Below the pieces are notes generated by a model that made no database searches, was not told the origin of the DNA, and worked only from the letters and a program-made list of their open reading frames with translations. A DNA stretch of 64,000 nucleotides from Macrolepiota albuminosa (lineage: Eukaryota; Basidiomycota; Agaricomycetes; Agaricales; Agaricaceae): the NCBI GenBank assembly GCA_027475525.1, contig JAMWFC010000134.1, positions 150,797-214,796 of the forward strand. The letters are read 5' to 3'. Below, piece after piece: positions 1 through 14,590 of this stretch (positions within the stretch are counted from its first letter, which is position 1; each line of letters opens with the position of its first letter). A program made the translations under genes and the position numbers.

Positions 1-2256
<2,256 letters not shown>

Positions 2257-3521
2257 GGTGGAAGAAAGTGTTTCGCCGGAGAAGGTGTCGCAGACAGTCC
2301 CGCCTAAACAGAGTTATGAGATAAATGTTGGCAACAAGCGGCCACGTACCAGTAAACAACGAACAAACAAACAGGTGGCGCTGTCCGCGAGTCAGAGTCA
2401 ATTCTTTTCACCTCGACGTGTTCTGCCACGACTCGCACGACAAATGAAAAGCCTCGTAATCAATGAGTATATAGCTGATTTTTTTTTCACTACGCCCTTG
2501 GCAGGTCGATCATTAATCTGCAAGTGCTATGGATTCGTATTGTACAGGGCAGTTCTCTCACCATGGGCGGACTCATATTCGTACGCATTTTTAAACAAAG
2601 CATTGCGCCTTCCGCCACTTGCGAGCGGTGGCTACGCACATGATGCCGGATGACCTGAAGAAGACTACAAATCGTGTTTTGAAGACCGATTGCTTCCCCA
2701 CGACGCTAGATGCCATCATCAGCGAGCGTCTATTCATTCGTCTCCGCCGTCCTAGGACATTACCAAATAATTATTTTCGTCTTGAAATACGCCTTCGCTG
2801 ACCTGACATTACTGGGATTACGACTCTCAATATTATACATCGCGCCACTTCTTGGCTGCGGAAACACCGCGGACCTATCAGCGCTCGCAACCTCCGAGTA
2901 CATCCACGCACCTCCACGCACCTCCACGTAGTACCTATCTCATGGATTGCTGCGCACTTGGTCAAGGCACATCACTTTCGCCATCAAAATTCTCCATAGC
3001 AAGTAATTTCCCGGATTCTGGGTATCTCAAGGAAGATTTTTTTGGTTCTTCGCCTGCCTGAGGAAGAAGAGATGCTCGTTTTCGTTGTCAGGCATTCGGC
3101 GCCGTACGTCATCCTCTCCTTAGCAAGCGTTTCTTAAGCGCCCGACCCAGTGTCTTGTGATCAGATAGCCATACGGGCCATGCCGAAGTACATCAGGGCT
3201 GCCGTTCGTCTGACGAAGCAAATATTTAGCAGCATTTGCTCTCTCCTTTGGACCTCATCCTTCTTGAATCTTCCGCTGTGTCTTCCTCACCTGTCTCATT
3301 CTAAACTCCGGTGGAAACCAGGAACATGTCCACATAAAGACCTGGTCCTTCCGACGCACAGCTTTCCCAGCTTACCCCATAGTACGTCCCGGCCACCGCC
3401 GCCGGCTTCTTGTGACTCGAGGTCTTCTTTCTGACAGTCGCGTTCAACCCAAGCTCACACTCTCGCGGCATCCAACACGCTAGCCAATATCCGCTCCGAA
3501 TCTCGTTTCCACCAGTCTAAG
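2257..3521. other. Divergent intergenic region
   Basis: This 1.26-kb gap separates the start of SEC23 (minus) from the next gene (plus), so it should hold both promoters. Reading frames here are short and overlap SEC23 or have no recognisable content. The last part before the plus-strand ATG, about 3390-3520, is CT-rich, as is common upstream of fungal starts. I see no repeat, RNA gene or defined regulatory site. Confidence 0.5.
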
Positions 3522-4441
3522 ATGCAGAACCACGGACATACTACATACGAAGACGACGCCGACGCTTTCAATTTCCTTCAAGTTGCATTCGACCGGTATG
3601 GATCACTATCTTCAGGCTTTTCCACTGTACGAATGTTCTCTTCTCACAACAGAATTATCCCCGAGGACGATCTGCTCGCGACCCCAGTTGCCCCCCGCCC
3701 AGAACACGACAGCACTCGTATACAATCTCCGTATGCATCTACATCTCTTCTATCCACGCCACCTTACTTACCCAACCAAATAGTGGCTCCAGCACATATG
3801 AGTTCGGGCGTAACGTGGAAACTCCTGGTGCTCCCGTGATTAAGGATCTCGACTCTTTCACCGAGGGCACTGGTGCAGGAAGTTTTGCTGACTTCGTTGA
3901 CGAGGACGATGCCAACGAACTTAATTTGGGCACTCTCGTAGCGCATCCAGAACCAAGCAACCCCAACGCATTGATCATGGCATGGCTTGAGGACGTCCCC
4001 ATTACCGGTCCATTCTCCGACCCCATCACCGAGATCAACGCCCCGCGGGCAAGCCACACCGCATTGCCCGAAGACTCTCGGCAAAGGGAGGCTCTCGAGC
4101 GAACGGGGGCGTTGCTGGGGTCGTTTTCCATCGACGGCGATGAAGACGGCAATGAAGAGGATTTCAGGGATATGGATAGCGATGACGTTGGTGATGATCA
4201 TGTCAACGTCACTCTCAGTGTCGACGGCAGTGCTCGCTTGCGTATTCCCTCACCTAGTAATCTTGTATCATCTATGTCGACCCCGTTGGCGGTAATGACC
4301 CCCCGCGCAATGAAAAGAGCGCGATCTCAATCACCCGCCAGTCAGGCCTCTCGTCATGTGCGCTCAAAGTCCCTCTCGTCCATCCATGGCTTACCCCGTG
4401 GCTTGCCCCCTTGGCGCACGAATCACTTTGCTGAAGATTAA
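3522..4441 (+). CDS. Acidic, Ser/Pro-rich protein of unknown function
   Basis: The two-exon model is 3522-3730 and 3784-4441, with a 53-nt GT-AG intron that joins frames exactly, giving 288 residues. The product starts MQNHGHTTYEDDADAFNF. It is acidic in the middle (runs of D and E around residues 95-130 and 180-210) and turns basic and serine-rich near the end (MKRARSQSPASQASRHVRS), which looks like a nuclear localisation or phosphorylation-rich tail. No transmembrane segment, signal peptide or known domain is visible, and much of it is probably disordered. The only other in-frame choices use non-ATG starts. I do not recognise the family; the intact splice and long frame support a real gene. 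Confidence 0.75.
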
Positions 4442-5528
4442 TCGAACATCTTAAATATGGGAGAATAACCCTGATAAACGACTACATTAGCTACAAGGGT
4501 TGGATGCAGTTACGCAGATGTGTACTGCGCAGGCTCTGAGGAGTATTTATGACCTCGATGGATGTGGGAGGTCCCCTGGACGTTCGATTGAATTGGAATC
4601 TGGACTCATACCCATAAGACAATCACTTCCTCCCTTTTCAGGCCTCTGCCCTTGACCCAGGTATTCCTTCCTGATACTAGCGCCCCTCTTCGCGCGTGAC
4701 GATGTATCATATGGAGGATTCTGAACCCCCCCTCTCATGCATTCTGTGGCTGGCAATGTCTACATCTCAAGATATCTTTCATGGATGACTCGTTTACTAC
4801 AGTTTGGAGTTCGGATCGCTTTCACCTATCCCATTCCCACCCACTGCTCACATGTACACCCCACTCTCAATCTTCATTTCTATACACTTTCGTATTTTGC
4901 ATGTCGTTCTCGTTATTGTTATCATGGATCTACAACTAGTCTCGCCGTCGCGCACTTTTGACCTCTTTTGGCGCGTAGAGTAGATTAGATGTTCCTTTAC
5001 CCACTCTAAGTTAATACCCTCCACACACTAGTAGTTGTAACTCCTCATTTCTCCAATCGAATTGCTTTGTTGTACCACTTGTATTGATTGTCTGGTTAAG
5101 ATGCTTTGGAATTCATCAGGCTTTTTTCCTGTACTGCGATTGGCATGTGTTAGATATATTTGGATGCGAGTTGAGTACTTCACCTACAGATTAGGGAACT
5201 TGCTGTGTCCAAATAATTTGCAGTGTCAAAGCCAAGAGTAATAAGGGGTTAAATATTCATTGGAATCAATTACTTAAGTATTGCAAGAAAATCCGGAGGT
5301 GCGGTATCTGCGTTATCCTCTCTCGATAAGATGATCAAAGATAATGAATTCACACCATCCCCCAGAAGCTGGATTCGGCATTTTCTAGAGCCCATGTACA
5401 GCCACACTTGATCCGAGGTCACGCCTTCAACAACGCGTCTATATGAACAAATAATTGGCAACGGTATTCGATCAACCTTGTCCGTGTTCCGACGTTCGAC
5501 GGAGGCTCGATCTGTATACATCTCACTC
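4442..5528. other. Intergenic region before YCG1
   Basis: About 1.09 kb lies between the acidic protein and the condensin gene. It contains no long reading frame with recognisable content. It should contain the 3' untranslated region of the upstream gene and the promoter of YCG1. No RNA gene, repeat or obvious regulatory motif was seen. Confidence 0.45.
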
Positions 5529-8500
5529 ATGGTCGCACGAAAGATCGAGCTGCCCGACAATCTGGCAGAGTCAATTGCTGCGATATTTGACCAGACGCAG
5601 CTATCGCTCGCCAACCACAGAAAAAACTCTGTTGCGCTCTACAAGCTTCACCAACAGGCGGCAGCAGTGATTCAGACAGGGAAAAATGGAGCAGTCGTAA
5701 GACGAGTTGGCGAGAGAAAGTTCTGTGATGTGTTCATTGGGATGGTGAATCAAGTTTTGGTTGTGAAGAAAGGTCCTGCGACGGCCGATCGGGTTGTTAG
5801 ATTCATTGGATCGTACGTTCAATTCATGAATCAAAAAGGTGCATGTCCTGTATCCAACCCCTTCATACTTGCTAAAATACTCTTCTGAAGCTGCTGCTGA
5901 GAAGGAGGAGGTCCTCAAGGGCCCGATGAGTTCGATATCTGCTCGACTGGAGGATGACGCGGACGACACGATTGCCTCGCGGTTCGTAGTACGACTCTTA
6001 AATTGGCTGCTAGAAGGTTTCCTTGCAAAAAACAAAGTCGTGAGATATCGCTGCGTTTGCATAGTCTCCGAAATGATATCACACTTGGGGGAGATTGAGC
6101 AAGTCATCTTCTTCACGTCCTCTTGCAGTATTGATCTCATACGTTCCGCAGTGAAGAAACTTATAACCTTCTCAAGGAAGGTTTAATGGACAGGATCTGC
6201 GACAAAGAAGTGTTCATTCGTGCTCATGCTGTCACGGCACTTTCTAAACTGGCTGGGAGCGAAGGTCCAGATGAGGTAGCTCCCGGAGAGAGGACCATCC
6301 TCGAGGTCTTAGTCGATGTGCTTTCATATGATCCTACACCGTGCGTCATAACATAATCCCAGTGCTGCAGTGCTGATATTATTTCTCTAGTGAAGTACGG
6401 CGTGCTGCCTTGATTACCATTCCTCTTCTCCCAGCGACGATGGAGGCGGTTCTAAGCCGCACACGCGACACCGACGCATTAACACGTAAACTTGTATATT
6501 CCAATGTCCTTCAAACCAAACTTGGACATCCCCGTCAGCTCACCATTGCTCAACGCGAACTGGTGATCAAGGACGGGCTCGGTGATCGGGAACCCAGCGT
6601 CAGAGTTGCCGCAGGTAAATTAGTGACCAGTTGGTTCGACGTCGTCCTTGCGGAACCCACCGAGACGGAAGATTCAACCTGGCACGGAGACGATGGAGGA
6701 ATAATGAAAGGCCTGTTGAGGTTTCTGGCCCTTTTTGATGTCGTTGGTCCTGGAGAGGCAGTTGCAGTGGATGCAGTCCTGTCAGTTTTCGTCACAAGAC
6801 CTAACATACCTGACGCGTTCGTCTTTCCTGAACTTTATTGGAAGGAGCTCACACCTGAATCTGCTGTGCTTGCGCGCGTGTTCCTCGAGCATTGCTTGGC
6901 GGAGAAAAACGAGACGCGCCTTGATACTGCTTCATTACCTGTAGTGACTGCCTTCGCTTTCCTATTGCAGGACTCGTATAATGCCCTGTTGCAAGTGTTC
7001 CAAGATGCGGAAAATGTCGCATTCCTGAACGCAGGCGAAGCTGAAGACCAGGAGGAAGCTGAGAAACGTGAAGAGGAGTTGGAGAAGAAGGAAGTGATAC
7101 TTGGAGAGCTGCTTCGGATGTCACTGAAGTTGGACTTTATGGACGAGATTGGAAGGCGAAAGGTTTTTACCGTCGTCAGTGAGTGTCCTTACAAAACATG
7201 TTGTTGCTTCTTATGCTTTGGTTGATTGCTTTATAGAGGACATGCTCGCACACCCGGAGCTTCCACCCGGTCTCATCAATCCCTGTCTCGATGTGCTCAA
7301 AGAGATTCTCCCAACAGAACGTGAACTCATTCGCGTCGTCGTCGAGATCATCGTAGATCTACGAGAAGATGACCAAGACATTAATGATGTAGAAACAAGT
7401 CTCCTGGTAGGTTCTGTTCTACTTCAATCCTGTAATAATCAATACGATTTTCTTTGTAGGGTGATCCAGACGCGACACAGACAACAATAGTGAAAGATAA
7501 ATCCTTACGACGGACGAAGTCCCGTGAAGAGATGAGCCCAGATGAACGTATGGAGGCTGATATCACTGACATGCGATGCCTACTGTTGTGTATCGGAATG
7601 CTCGAGCGCGTCGACGGTGTAAGCTTTTCCCCACTACTTAGCTACTCAGTGACAGATAGACTTCTTGTTTCTAAGTCCTTTGAAGACAACTCCACGTTGG
7701 AAGGCATATTGACTGATCTCGTTATACCGTCAGTCAAACGCAAGGAACTCATCATGCGAGAAAAGGGCCTCGTTAGTCTTGGTCTTTGCTGTCTCATTGC
7801 GAAGGTATTTTCCATCACTCCCTCTTTCTCCCCATAGCTGATTATTCTTCCAAAGAACATGGCATTGGGCTCCTTTCAACTCTTTCTCGGGCAGGTGCAA
7901 AACGCACCTGAAGAAGTGAAACTACGAGTCCTACAAGTCATCTTTGACCTTTTGATTATGTATGATGAGGAGTTTTTCTCTCGGTCAGACGACATCGTAA
8001 GTCAGCGTCATTTCCTGACACCACCAGATACTGAATGTCTCGTCTCCCGCTCAGGCCCAGAAGATTACTGGGTACTTGGTGCAGACTCTAGAGTCAGATG
8101 ATTCTGCGTCCATTCAGGCCATACTATGTGTTGGTCTGTCTAAGCTAATGCTTGCAGGTATCTTAAAGGATCCGAAGGTGCTTATTTGATTTACTCTGGT
8201 TTCATGTCACCAATGCTAAGACACCTTCAATACGTCAGATCTTAACCACACTTGTACTCACTTACGTCTCGCCCAATACATCGACGAACCAAGAACTCAT
8301 ACAATGTCTTTCTTACTTCTTCCCCGTGTACTGTTATTCCTCCCCTGCCAACCAAGCACGAATGCAGTCGGTAGGTGGACTTGTAAAAGTAATTGTATAC
8401 TGTCAACCACTCGTCATAGGTCTTTGTTTCTGCATTTGATCTTTTCATGCGTTTAAGAGAGAACCTCGACGACGATCAAGAGATGATCACGCCGCTACAA

Positions 8501-9754
8501 TTCGGTCTTCTCCTTGTCGACTGGACAAATCCTCAGAAGGTTGCGGAAATGTAAGCATGACGACCAAGTTTTTGCTTTTATCTGAAATGACGACCATGGT
8601 TTGTATTTCATAGGTTTAAACCTGACCTTGAAAGCCAAGCATCTCACGTTGAAGTTGCTGCCGACATTATTAGGGCACTATACGACTCTGAGCGCTCAGG
8701 TTACCACCTTTCTGTCTTCGGTGTGAACAATAGCTGATGTGTATGTTTCTTCAGATGAGGGACTCAAAGTTCTGTGCCAGCTTCTCGACTATCTTCACCT
8801 TGCACCCGATCTGGATGATCGCTCAGTACACAAGCTCAATCTCCTGCTTAGCCATCATAAAGAGGTATGTCAGCTGTTTTTGTTTGGTAGGCCTTCTTCA
8901 ATGACCTAGATCGTCTCTACCTTTAATTATAGCAATCACCCTTCAGCGATGTCTCTATACAGAAGATTTTCGACAAATTTTTCAACAAATTCACGCAAAT
9001 GTATGAGAAACAAATTCAGTACATTGATCATGGGAAGTATCTCGACGAGGAATTCTTGGAGCTTTACAATTTCATTGGAATTGACCCGCCTGAAGAGAGT
9101 TCTGTTCGTGAGAAAACGCTGTCTGTTGCCTCAAAGAGCCCTGTCCCAAGGCATAAATTTCTCATAGTTGAGCTACGAGATTCATTATTGATATCTAATC
9201 TCTTAGTGATGTGGAAAATGCAGCTGAAGTTCCATCTTTAACCGAAGATTCGGACGAGGGAGCCAGGTAGGACCTCACTGATTTACAAACCACTGACTTA
9301 CTCTTTCATGCAGCTCCCCCACCCCATCCCCTCAGATACGACGGACATCGAAGCCCAAAAGAACTAGAACACAGCATAGAAAAGCTCCAATGAGGTAGGA
9401 GGTAGATTCACTGCAATTTCTGTGAAACTGAGTAGCATAGATCTGTGAATGGGGACAGTGAAGAAGAGATGTCTGAATTGCTATCTCCGGTTGCACCCGC
9501 TGCCACGCCGAAGAGAAAAGGCGTCAAGTACGTGCTCAAGACATGTAGCTTATGCAATGGGACTCAACTGTTTCAGGCGCATACAAACTCCCGGATCTGC
9601 CACTCAAACTTCGCCTCTGGTCCGTAAAAAGAATCGAATAAATAGCCCTCGGTATGTCTTAGTGCGAAGCCATTGACCTCGATGTAAACACCTCTCCACA
9701 AGGAAAACACGGTCAAAGAAAACCTCTGTCGCTGTTGATGTAATTGAAAGTTGA
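5529..9754 (+). CDS. YCG1: Condensin complex subunit 3 (CAP-G / Ycg1 / Cnd3)
   Basis: This is the HEAT-repeat subunit of condensin I, which binds DNA and the kleisin Brn1 during mitotic chromosome compaction. I read 19 exons: 5529-5838, 5891-6098, 6152-6340, 6391-7178, 7237-7406, 7460-7618, 7676-7804, 7856-7996, 8055-8177, 8221-8370, 8420-8550, 8614-8699, 8755-8864, 8933-9150, 9207-9266, 9314-9394, 9441-9527, 9577-9651 and 9703-9754. Together they give 1088 residues, close to the roughly 1035 of yeast Ycg1. Conserved stretches include VRRVGERKFCDVF, FIRAHAVTALSKLAG, GLCCLIAK joined to NMALGSFQLFLGQ, and KLRVLQVIFDLL. The C-terminal 130 residues are basic and serine-rich, as in the family. Two introns (6099-6151 and 9151-9206) appear to use GC rather than GT donors. 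Only the last small exons carry real uncertainty. Confidence 0.95.
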
Positions 9755-9781
9755 TGTAATTGAAAGTTGATGTAATTGAAA
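9734..9781 (+). repeat. Three 16-bp tandem repeats spanning the YCG1 stop codon
   Basis: The 16-mer gttgatgtaattgaaa occurs three times in perfect tandem at 9734, 9750 and 9766. The YCG1 stop codon TGA (9752-9754) sits in the second copy. Since 16 is not a multiple of three, changes in copy number would change the last residues of the protein. Confidence 0.95.
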
Positions 9782-10078
9782 GTGATGGGACTCCCACCAA
9801 AGCAACATAACATTCGCAGTGCTCCGAACTACAATGTCGTGGCTTGCTGGAGAAAAGCTTGACGCGTTGTCGGCTGAATCAAACCCAAGAATCACTTATT
9901 ACTTACTTTGATTGTCCCAATATCTTGTAGTTGTACCTGCCCCTGGAGAGCTATAATCCGTATTATATTGTACTAGTATTGGGCATTATAAACTAGACAT
10001 AGTCTGTCGAATTTTGGCACCTAGTGGTGACTTCAAAGTCAAGACTGTGACGCGGCAGAGGTCACAATTCTTGACCCC

Positions 10079-10605
10079 ATGTCAGTCAAACGACCCCATT
10101 CACCCACACCTCAACATTTCGATGATGACGAACGGGACGACTTTCATCGCTACCGGCCCAATCTACCGCCAATACCTGACCTTCGTTTCGAGCAGAGTTA
10201 CCTACGAAGCATTCAACGATATATAACAGTCCGTCAGGATCATACGCGCCCAACCATCCATGGGGCCAAATTCAGAGATCATGGGCTACAGAAGCCTCCT
10301 GCACGTGAAGTTATTGATATACAATGGACGCAAGTCTTTTGGATAACATTGAGGGACCAGATTATCAGCCCGCTGTTGCAAGGCACAGTCTGGTGAGCTC
10401 ATGCAAGTGCATGATTTCATCGCAACTCAATGCAGGCAGGGCGATTGCCGGCTTCTATCTTTCACCAGTTATGGCACAATTCGGCTCTCGAGTTGGTGGT
10501 TATACGCGTTCCTTATTTCCGTCGCAAGAAGGGTCTGGTGTAACTTGGCTGAGGTCATGGGTCGGTAGCCTTGGATCCGGAGCTCCAACTACCAAACGCC
10601 ATTGA
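10079..10605 (+). CDS. Small fungal protein with hydrophobic C-terminal half (DUF1770-like, tentative)
   Basis: The two-exon model is 10079-10392 and 10440-10605, giving 159 residues. The acceptor at 10439 is preferred over 10435 because it keeps the frame and joins LLQGTVW to AIAGFYLSPVMAQFG. The N-terminus is polar (MSVKRPHSPTPQHFDDDER) and is followed by IPDLRFEQSYLRSIQ, the most conserved-looking block. The segment from about residue 85 to 120 is hydrophobic and could be a membrane hairpin or anchor. From memory the IPDLRFE block recalls the fungal family DUF1770, for which a mitophagy receptor role (Atg43) has been proposed in fission yeast. I hold that link loosely. It lies just downstream of YCG1 on the same strand, 325 bp away. 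Confidence 0.7.
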
Positions 10606-12815
10606 GTCAACTAATATAGCCCTATTGCCTGCTGGTATGACTTGTTCTCGCTTGCGTTGTCTAGGGAAACTTGCTGATTCCTCCTCGCGCAAGGTAAAAT
10701 CCTTATAACATGGAAGATTGATATCGTTCCAACCTCCCTTCCATTCAACAAACTCAACATCGCCAAGTTGACAATACCTATGCTGAAGTCTAGATGCATA
10801 GATTATGCATTCCAGTTGAGACCTGGTCTAGCCAAGGCCTCGAGTTTTTTTGCTGTACAAAACACTTTGTGTGTGTCATCAGACTTATCCATCCGCTGTA
10901 ACCTATGTATTTCCATGCCCTCAGTACAAGAAGTATTACTGGGTCTCCTTGAACCAAGCTTGGTCGTGGTAAAGCGACTTTCTCCACACATCCAAGACCA
11001 CCCATAGACGCCACTGCCATTTTCGATAAGTACACCGCGTCGTACTAGCAGTTTGCTCAGCTGTATGGACCGTTCCGGCGTTTGGTCCTTATAACACTGC
11101 ATTTCCTTTTTTTTCATAAAATCTTTGTCTGCATTGCGTCTCTGTGGCTGTCCTTTTACGAGACGAGTTTACCTGTACTATGAGGTCATATCTTGTGGAT
11201 TTGCCAATGCACTTCCATAAGAAATTCAGAGAATCATTGACTAGGTGATTACCATGAATAAAGAGGGCATTCTTCATATCAGAAGTACAGTCTGTATCAA
11301 ATTCAGTTTCAAACTGGTTTGGAAAGGTCTACTGTTGGGAGAATTAACAAGGAAGCAGATCAGAACCGGGCAAATAGCAAAGATGGTCATGCACAAGCTG
11401 TTTCTAATTAGAGAAGAGAGAAGCAGTGTATTTGAGAAGGTTTGTTGTCACAAAAAGAAATCTACTACTATCTTTTATCGTTGGTATAAAGAAAATTTTC
11501 TATTAGTAGCACTAACATATAGCACTTTGGGAGTGCTAGAGTAGTAGTAATGTGAAGCAAGGATTCAGTGTACTAACATGTTCTATTCTAGAGCTGCCAA
11601 ATAATAAAAAAATAAGTAAATACCAGTTTCCAGCCAATCAAAATAAATAAAGTATAGACAGGTGTCAATCAAATAAGAAAAATAAACAACTTGACAGCTA
11701 TCAGTGGTATAGCCATATTGCTATATTAATCACGTCAGACTTCTAAAGATTTCTGTGTTCAGCAGTGCAAATCTAATCTTAATGGAAAGGTATCGTGGGT
11801 GACAGCAATTGCAGGCTCTTGATTGCCCCTTTCTGGTCTGAGTCCCAAGTCATGTCCCAGTTATAGTCATTTGTGTCTCAGTCACATCTCCAAGTCAGCA
11901 AGCCATCTCAGTGTAAGCTAAGTTTCTGTATTTGTGATATATGTAGCACTTAACTAAATTTGAGTGTTATCAATGATGATATCGATATGTGGCTATGCTT
12001 GATTGCTTTTAAAAAGAGCTCTATAAAAGCTCTTGTCAATAGTGATCACTTTCTCATAGCTTGTCAAATAAAGAAGCTAAATCCTAGTCTGGCAGATGAG
12101 AAAACTAAATCTCATGGCTTAGCCAGTGAGCAACTTGATGAATTACAAGAAGAAATGAGTGAAATAAAATGAAGTAAAGCATGGCTGAAAAAAGACAAAG
12201 ACTGGCTACATTGTCAAAAAGTGGTAGGGAAGGGCTAAATAAGGAAGGAAAAAATAAAATAAGAAGTTTCCTAACAGCAGGCTTATCAAATAAGCAATTA
12301 TACGACAAATGATAAAGTAATCATGATCAAATCAATAAAATCACAGACAAATAGGCATCAAATGCAATATACTTAAGAGATTGAAGTGAAGTCTACAAAG
12401 AAGACAATAGGATATGTAGACTTTGATAGGCACATCAATCAGTATTGTCAATTATCAAAAGAAAAAAAAGCAAGAATAATAACATATTATTATCAAAGAG
12501 TATCAAGTACAAAGTTGTTGGTTGCTATTATCATTCTAATATAAGTTGATAGTCACATAGCAGTGTCATTTTTCCATGAATACATGGATAATGTCAGGGA
12601 TTTCCCACTTCAATTCTGCCTCTTTTTTGTTGTAATAATTTTCTTTAATGCTCTTTTCCTAGCTCTATCTATTGGCTCCAACTTTGAATGCCTAGGGTTC
12701 TTGAATGCATAGATGTCATTATTGGAGCAATATTGCTGTCTTAGTATAGCCACTTTATTTTTGAGATAATATTCAGAGTTTATTCTAGTTTCAGAGATCT
12801 CAAAGGTTCTGTTGT
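10606..12815. other. AT-rich stretch without genes
   Basis: After the last genic codon at 10605 the sequence becomes AT-rich and CG becomes scarce from about 11.2 kb on. Short frames such as 11245-11544 have no recognisable content. This is the edge of the decayed transposon block. I see no intact feature. Confidence 0.5.
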
Positions 12816-13017
12816 TCTGTACAGTTGTTTCTTGTGTTTTTAAGCCTCAGAAGCATCTCACTTGGTTTATAAATTTCCAGATTTATTTTCTTCAGATCTT
12901 CCTTTGCTAGGTATGTAGTTACATATGCTTATAGGCCTCAAATAATACTCAATATATTTTGGATCTTCCTCTGATAGCTGTGTAACCAAGCTATAACTTC
13001 CAGAAGTTGCTCTTACA
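12816..13017 (-). mobile_element. Inverted fragment of the 'TGTAAGGG' LTR family
   Basis: Read on the minus strand this segment repeats, with many changes, the start of the LTR at 13650: a gcaact-tctgga block, a gtcacacagct-like block, ggaagatccaaa, and the gcatctc/cctcag region. It is truncated and in opposite orientation to the two copies that follow. It marks an old insertion or inversion of the same family. Confidence 0.6.
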
Positions 13018-13649
13018 GATAAAAATAGAAGATTAAAAATTAAAAATAAGAGGAAAAAAAGAGAATACCAATATACCAATGATGACAAAATCACATAGTG
13101 TGAGGAGACTAGTCTCTAGACTGAGTTCAGCTCTATTCTGAGCTTAGTCTGACAATGTGCCTATTCTTAGCAGATCCAAACAACCACTCAGCCTGTCTTA
13201 TCTTTTTTCATCTTCTAGTAGTCAGCTTTGATGAGTCATATTCATAGATTTTACTCAGTATTGATTATTGTTAGTCATACATACTAGGGCCTAATCAGTT
13301 GAATAGTATTTGTAGTGGCATAGCTACTAATATAGTATATATAGGCAGTCTAAAAGATAAAATATTTTCAGGCTAAACAATAGCAGTATTCTCCTGGCCT
13401 ACATATAAAATTGATGGTAAGCTTCTCTAGTGATATCTGACCCTCTGCTTGCCTTATCTATCTCTTGCCTGACTCTTGCTTGCTTTTTAAACTGCTCAAC
13501 TTTTGCTTGTCACTCACTTTGTTCATTCTGTAGAAAGAGTTTCACAGATGTTAAGCTTTGCTCTTATATATAGCAGCAAGAATCAAAGATATTTTTCTAT
13601 ATACAGTTAGCTGCATAAATAATCTTGATCTATTCTATATTTTAGAACT

Positions 13650-14137
13650 TGTAAAGGCAACCTCTGGAGACTATGGCTCAGTCACACAGCTGGCAGAGGG
13701 AGATCCAAAGTATATTAGAGTATATACTAACAATATTATAATAACTACTCACCTGGCAGAGGGAGATCCAAAGAGAACAAGTCTGGGGATTTCCTATGTC
13801 AGGATTGATGCTTCTGGGGCCTCTGAAGTATGGAAAACAACTGTACAGGACACCAAAACCTTAAAAAACTTGAAAATTGACTAAACAAACAATTGCACAA
13901 ACAAGAGGCAAACTCTGGCTTGTGTAATCAGTCTATATGTGGTGTTGAAGAGCTATACTTGTCTGAATGGTAGCTAAAGAACCAGAGCACCTCAAAGGCT
14001 AAAAGTAGTACTAATAAATAGTGTTGAAAGAATAGAAGCAGTAAAGTAAAAGAATGACAGAAGAAATAAGAAAATGAATGAAGAGAGAATGAAGGAATAA
14101 GGAGTGAAAGAGAGAAGAAATGAGGAGTCCCCTGACA
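13650..14137 (+). mobile_element. Solo LTR, 'TGTAAGGG' family, copy A
   Basis: The element begins TGTAAAGGCAACCTCTGGAG and ends AGTCCCCTGACA, so it has TG...CA termini. It is about 488 bp and matches the copy at 45639-46157 over its length. It is flanked by gaact (13645-13649) and aaact (14138-14142), a 5-bp target duplication with one transition. A repeated inner block, ctggcagagggagatccaaag (written here as two parts, ctggcagagg and gagatccaaag), occurs twice, 62 bp apart. No internal retrotransposon sequence adjoins it. Confidence 0.75.
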
Positions 14138-14205
14138 AAACTCACGACTACATAATATATAAGATACAAATAAAAACCATATTTACAACAAGTATAAAGT
14201 ACTAG

Positions 14206-14590
14206 TGTAAGGGCAACTTCTGGAGGCTATGGCTCAGTCACACAGCTGGCAGAGAGAGATCCAAAGTGTATTAGAGTATATTACACCAACAATATCACAA
14301 TAACTACTTACATGGCAAAGAGAGATCCAAAGAAAACAAGTCTAAAGATTCTCTATGAGGACTGATGCTTCTGGGGCCTCAGAGACAACAAAACAGTAAA
14401 AACTTGAAAATTGCCTAAATAAGTGATTACACAAGCAAGGCAAGAAAACTCCAGATTTTAAAAATAAGAAAGGAAAATTCTGGCTTATGTAACTGTCTGT
14501 GTGCAGTGTTAAAGGGGCTACACTTGTCTAAGTGATAACTAGAAAACCAGAGCATCTCAGAGGCTAGAAGTAATACTAATAGTGATGCAA
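14206..14590 (+). mobile_element. Truncated LTR, 'TGTAAGGG' family, copy C
   Basis: It starts TGTAAGGGCAACTTCTGGAGG and follows copy A in the same order (cacacagctggcag, gagatccaaag, gatgcttctggggcctc, aaaccagagcatctc). Similarity fades after about 14580, before the expected AGTCCCCTRACA end, so the 3' part is missing. It lies only 69 bp downstream of copy A in the same orientation. Confidence 0.65.

Noticed and set aside
3739..4201. Two minus-strand frames opposite the acidic protein
   Set aside because: They mirror the plus-strand coding exon, whose splice and frame are consistent.
13558..13884. Plus-strand frame of 108 codons
   Set aside because: It lies mainly in the TGTAAGGG solo LTR. 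The same peptide (VTQLAEGDPKYIRV) recurs in the LTR copy at 45.6 kb, so it is repeat composition, not a gene.
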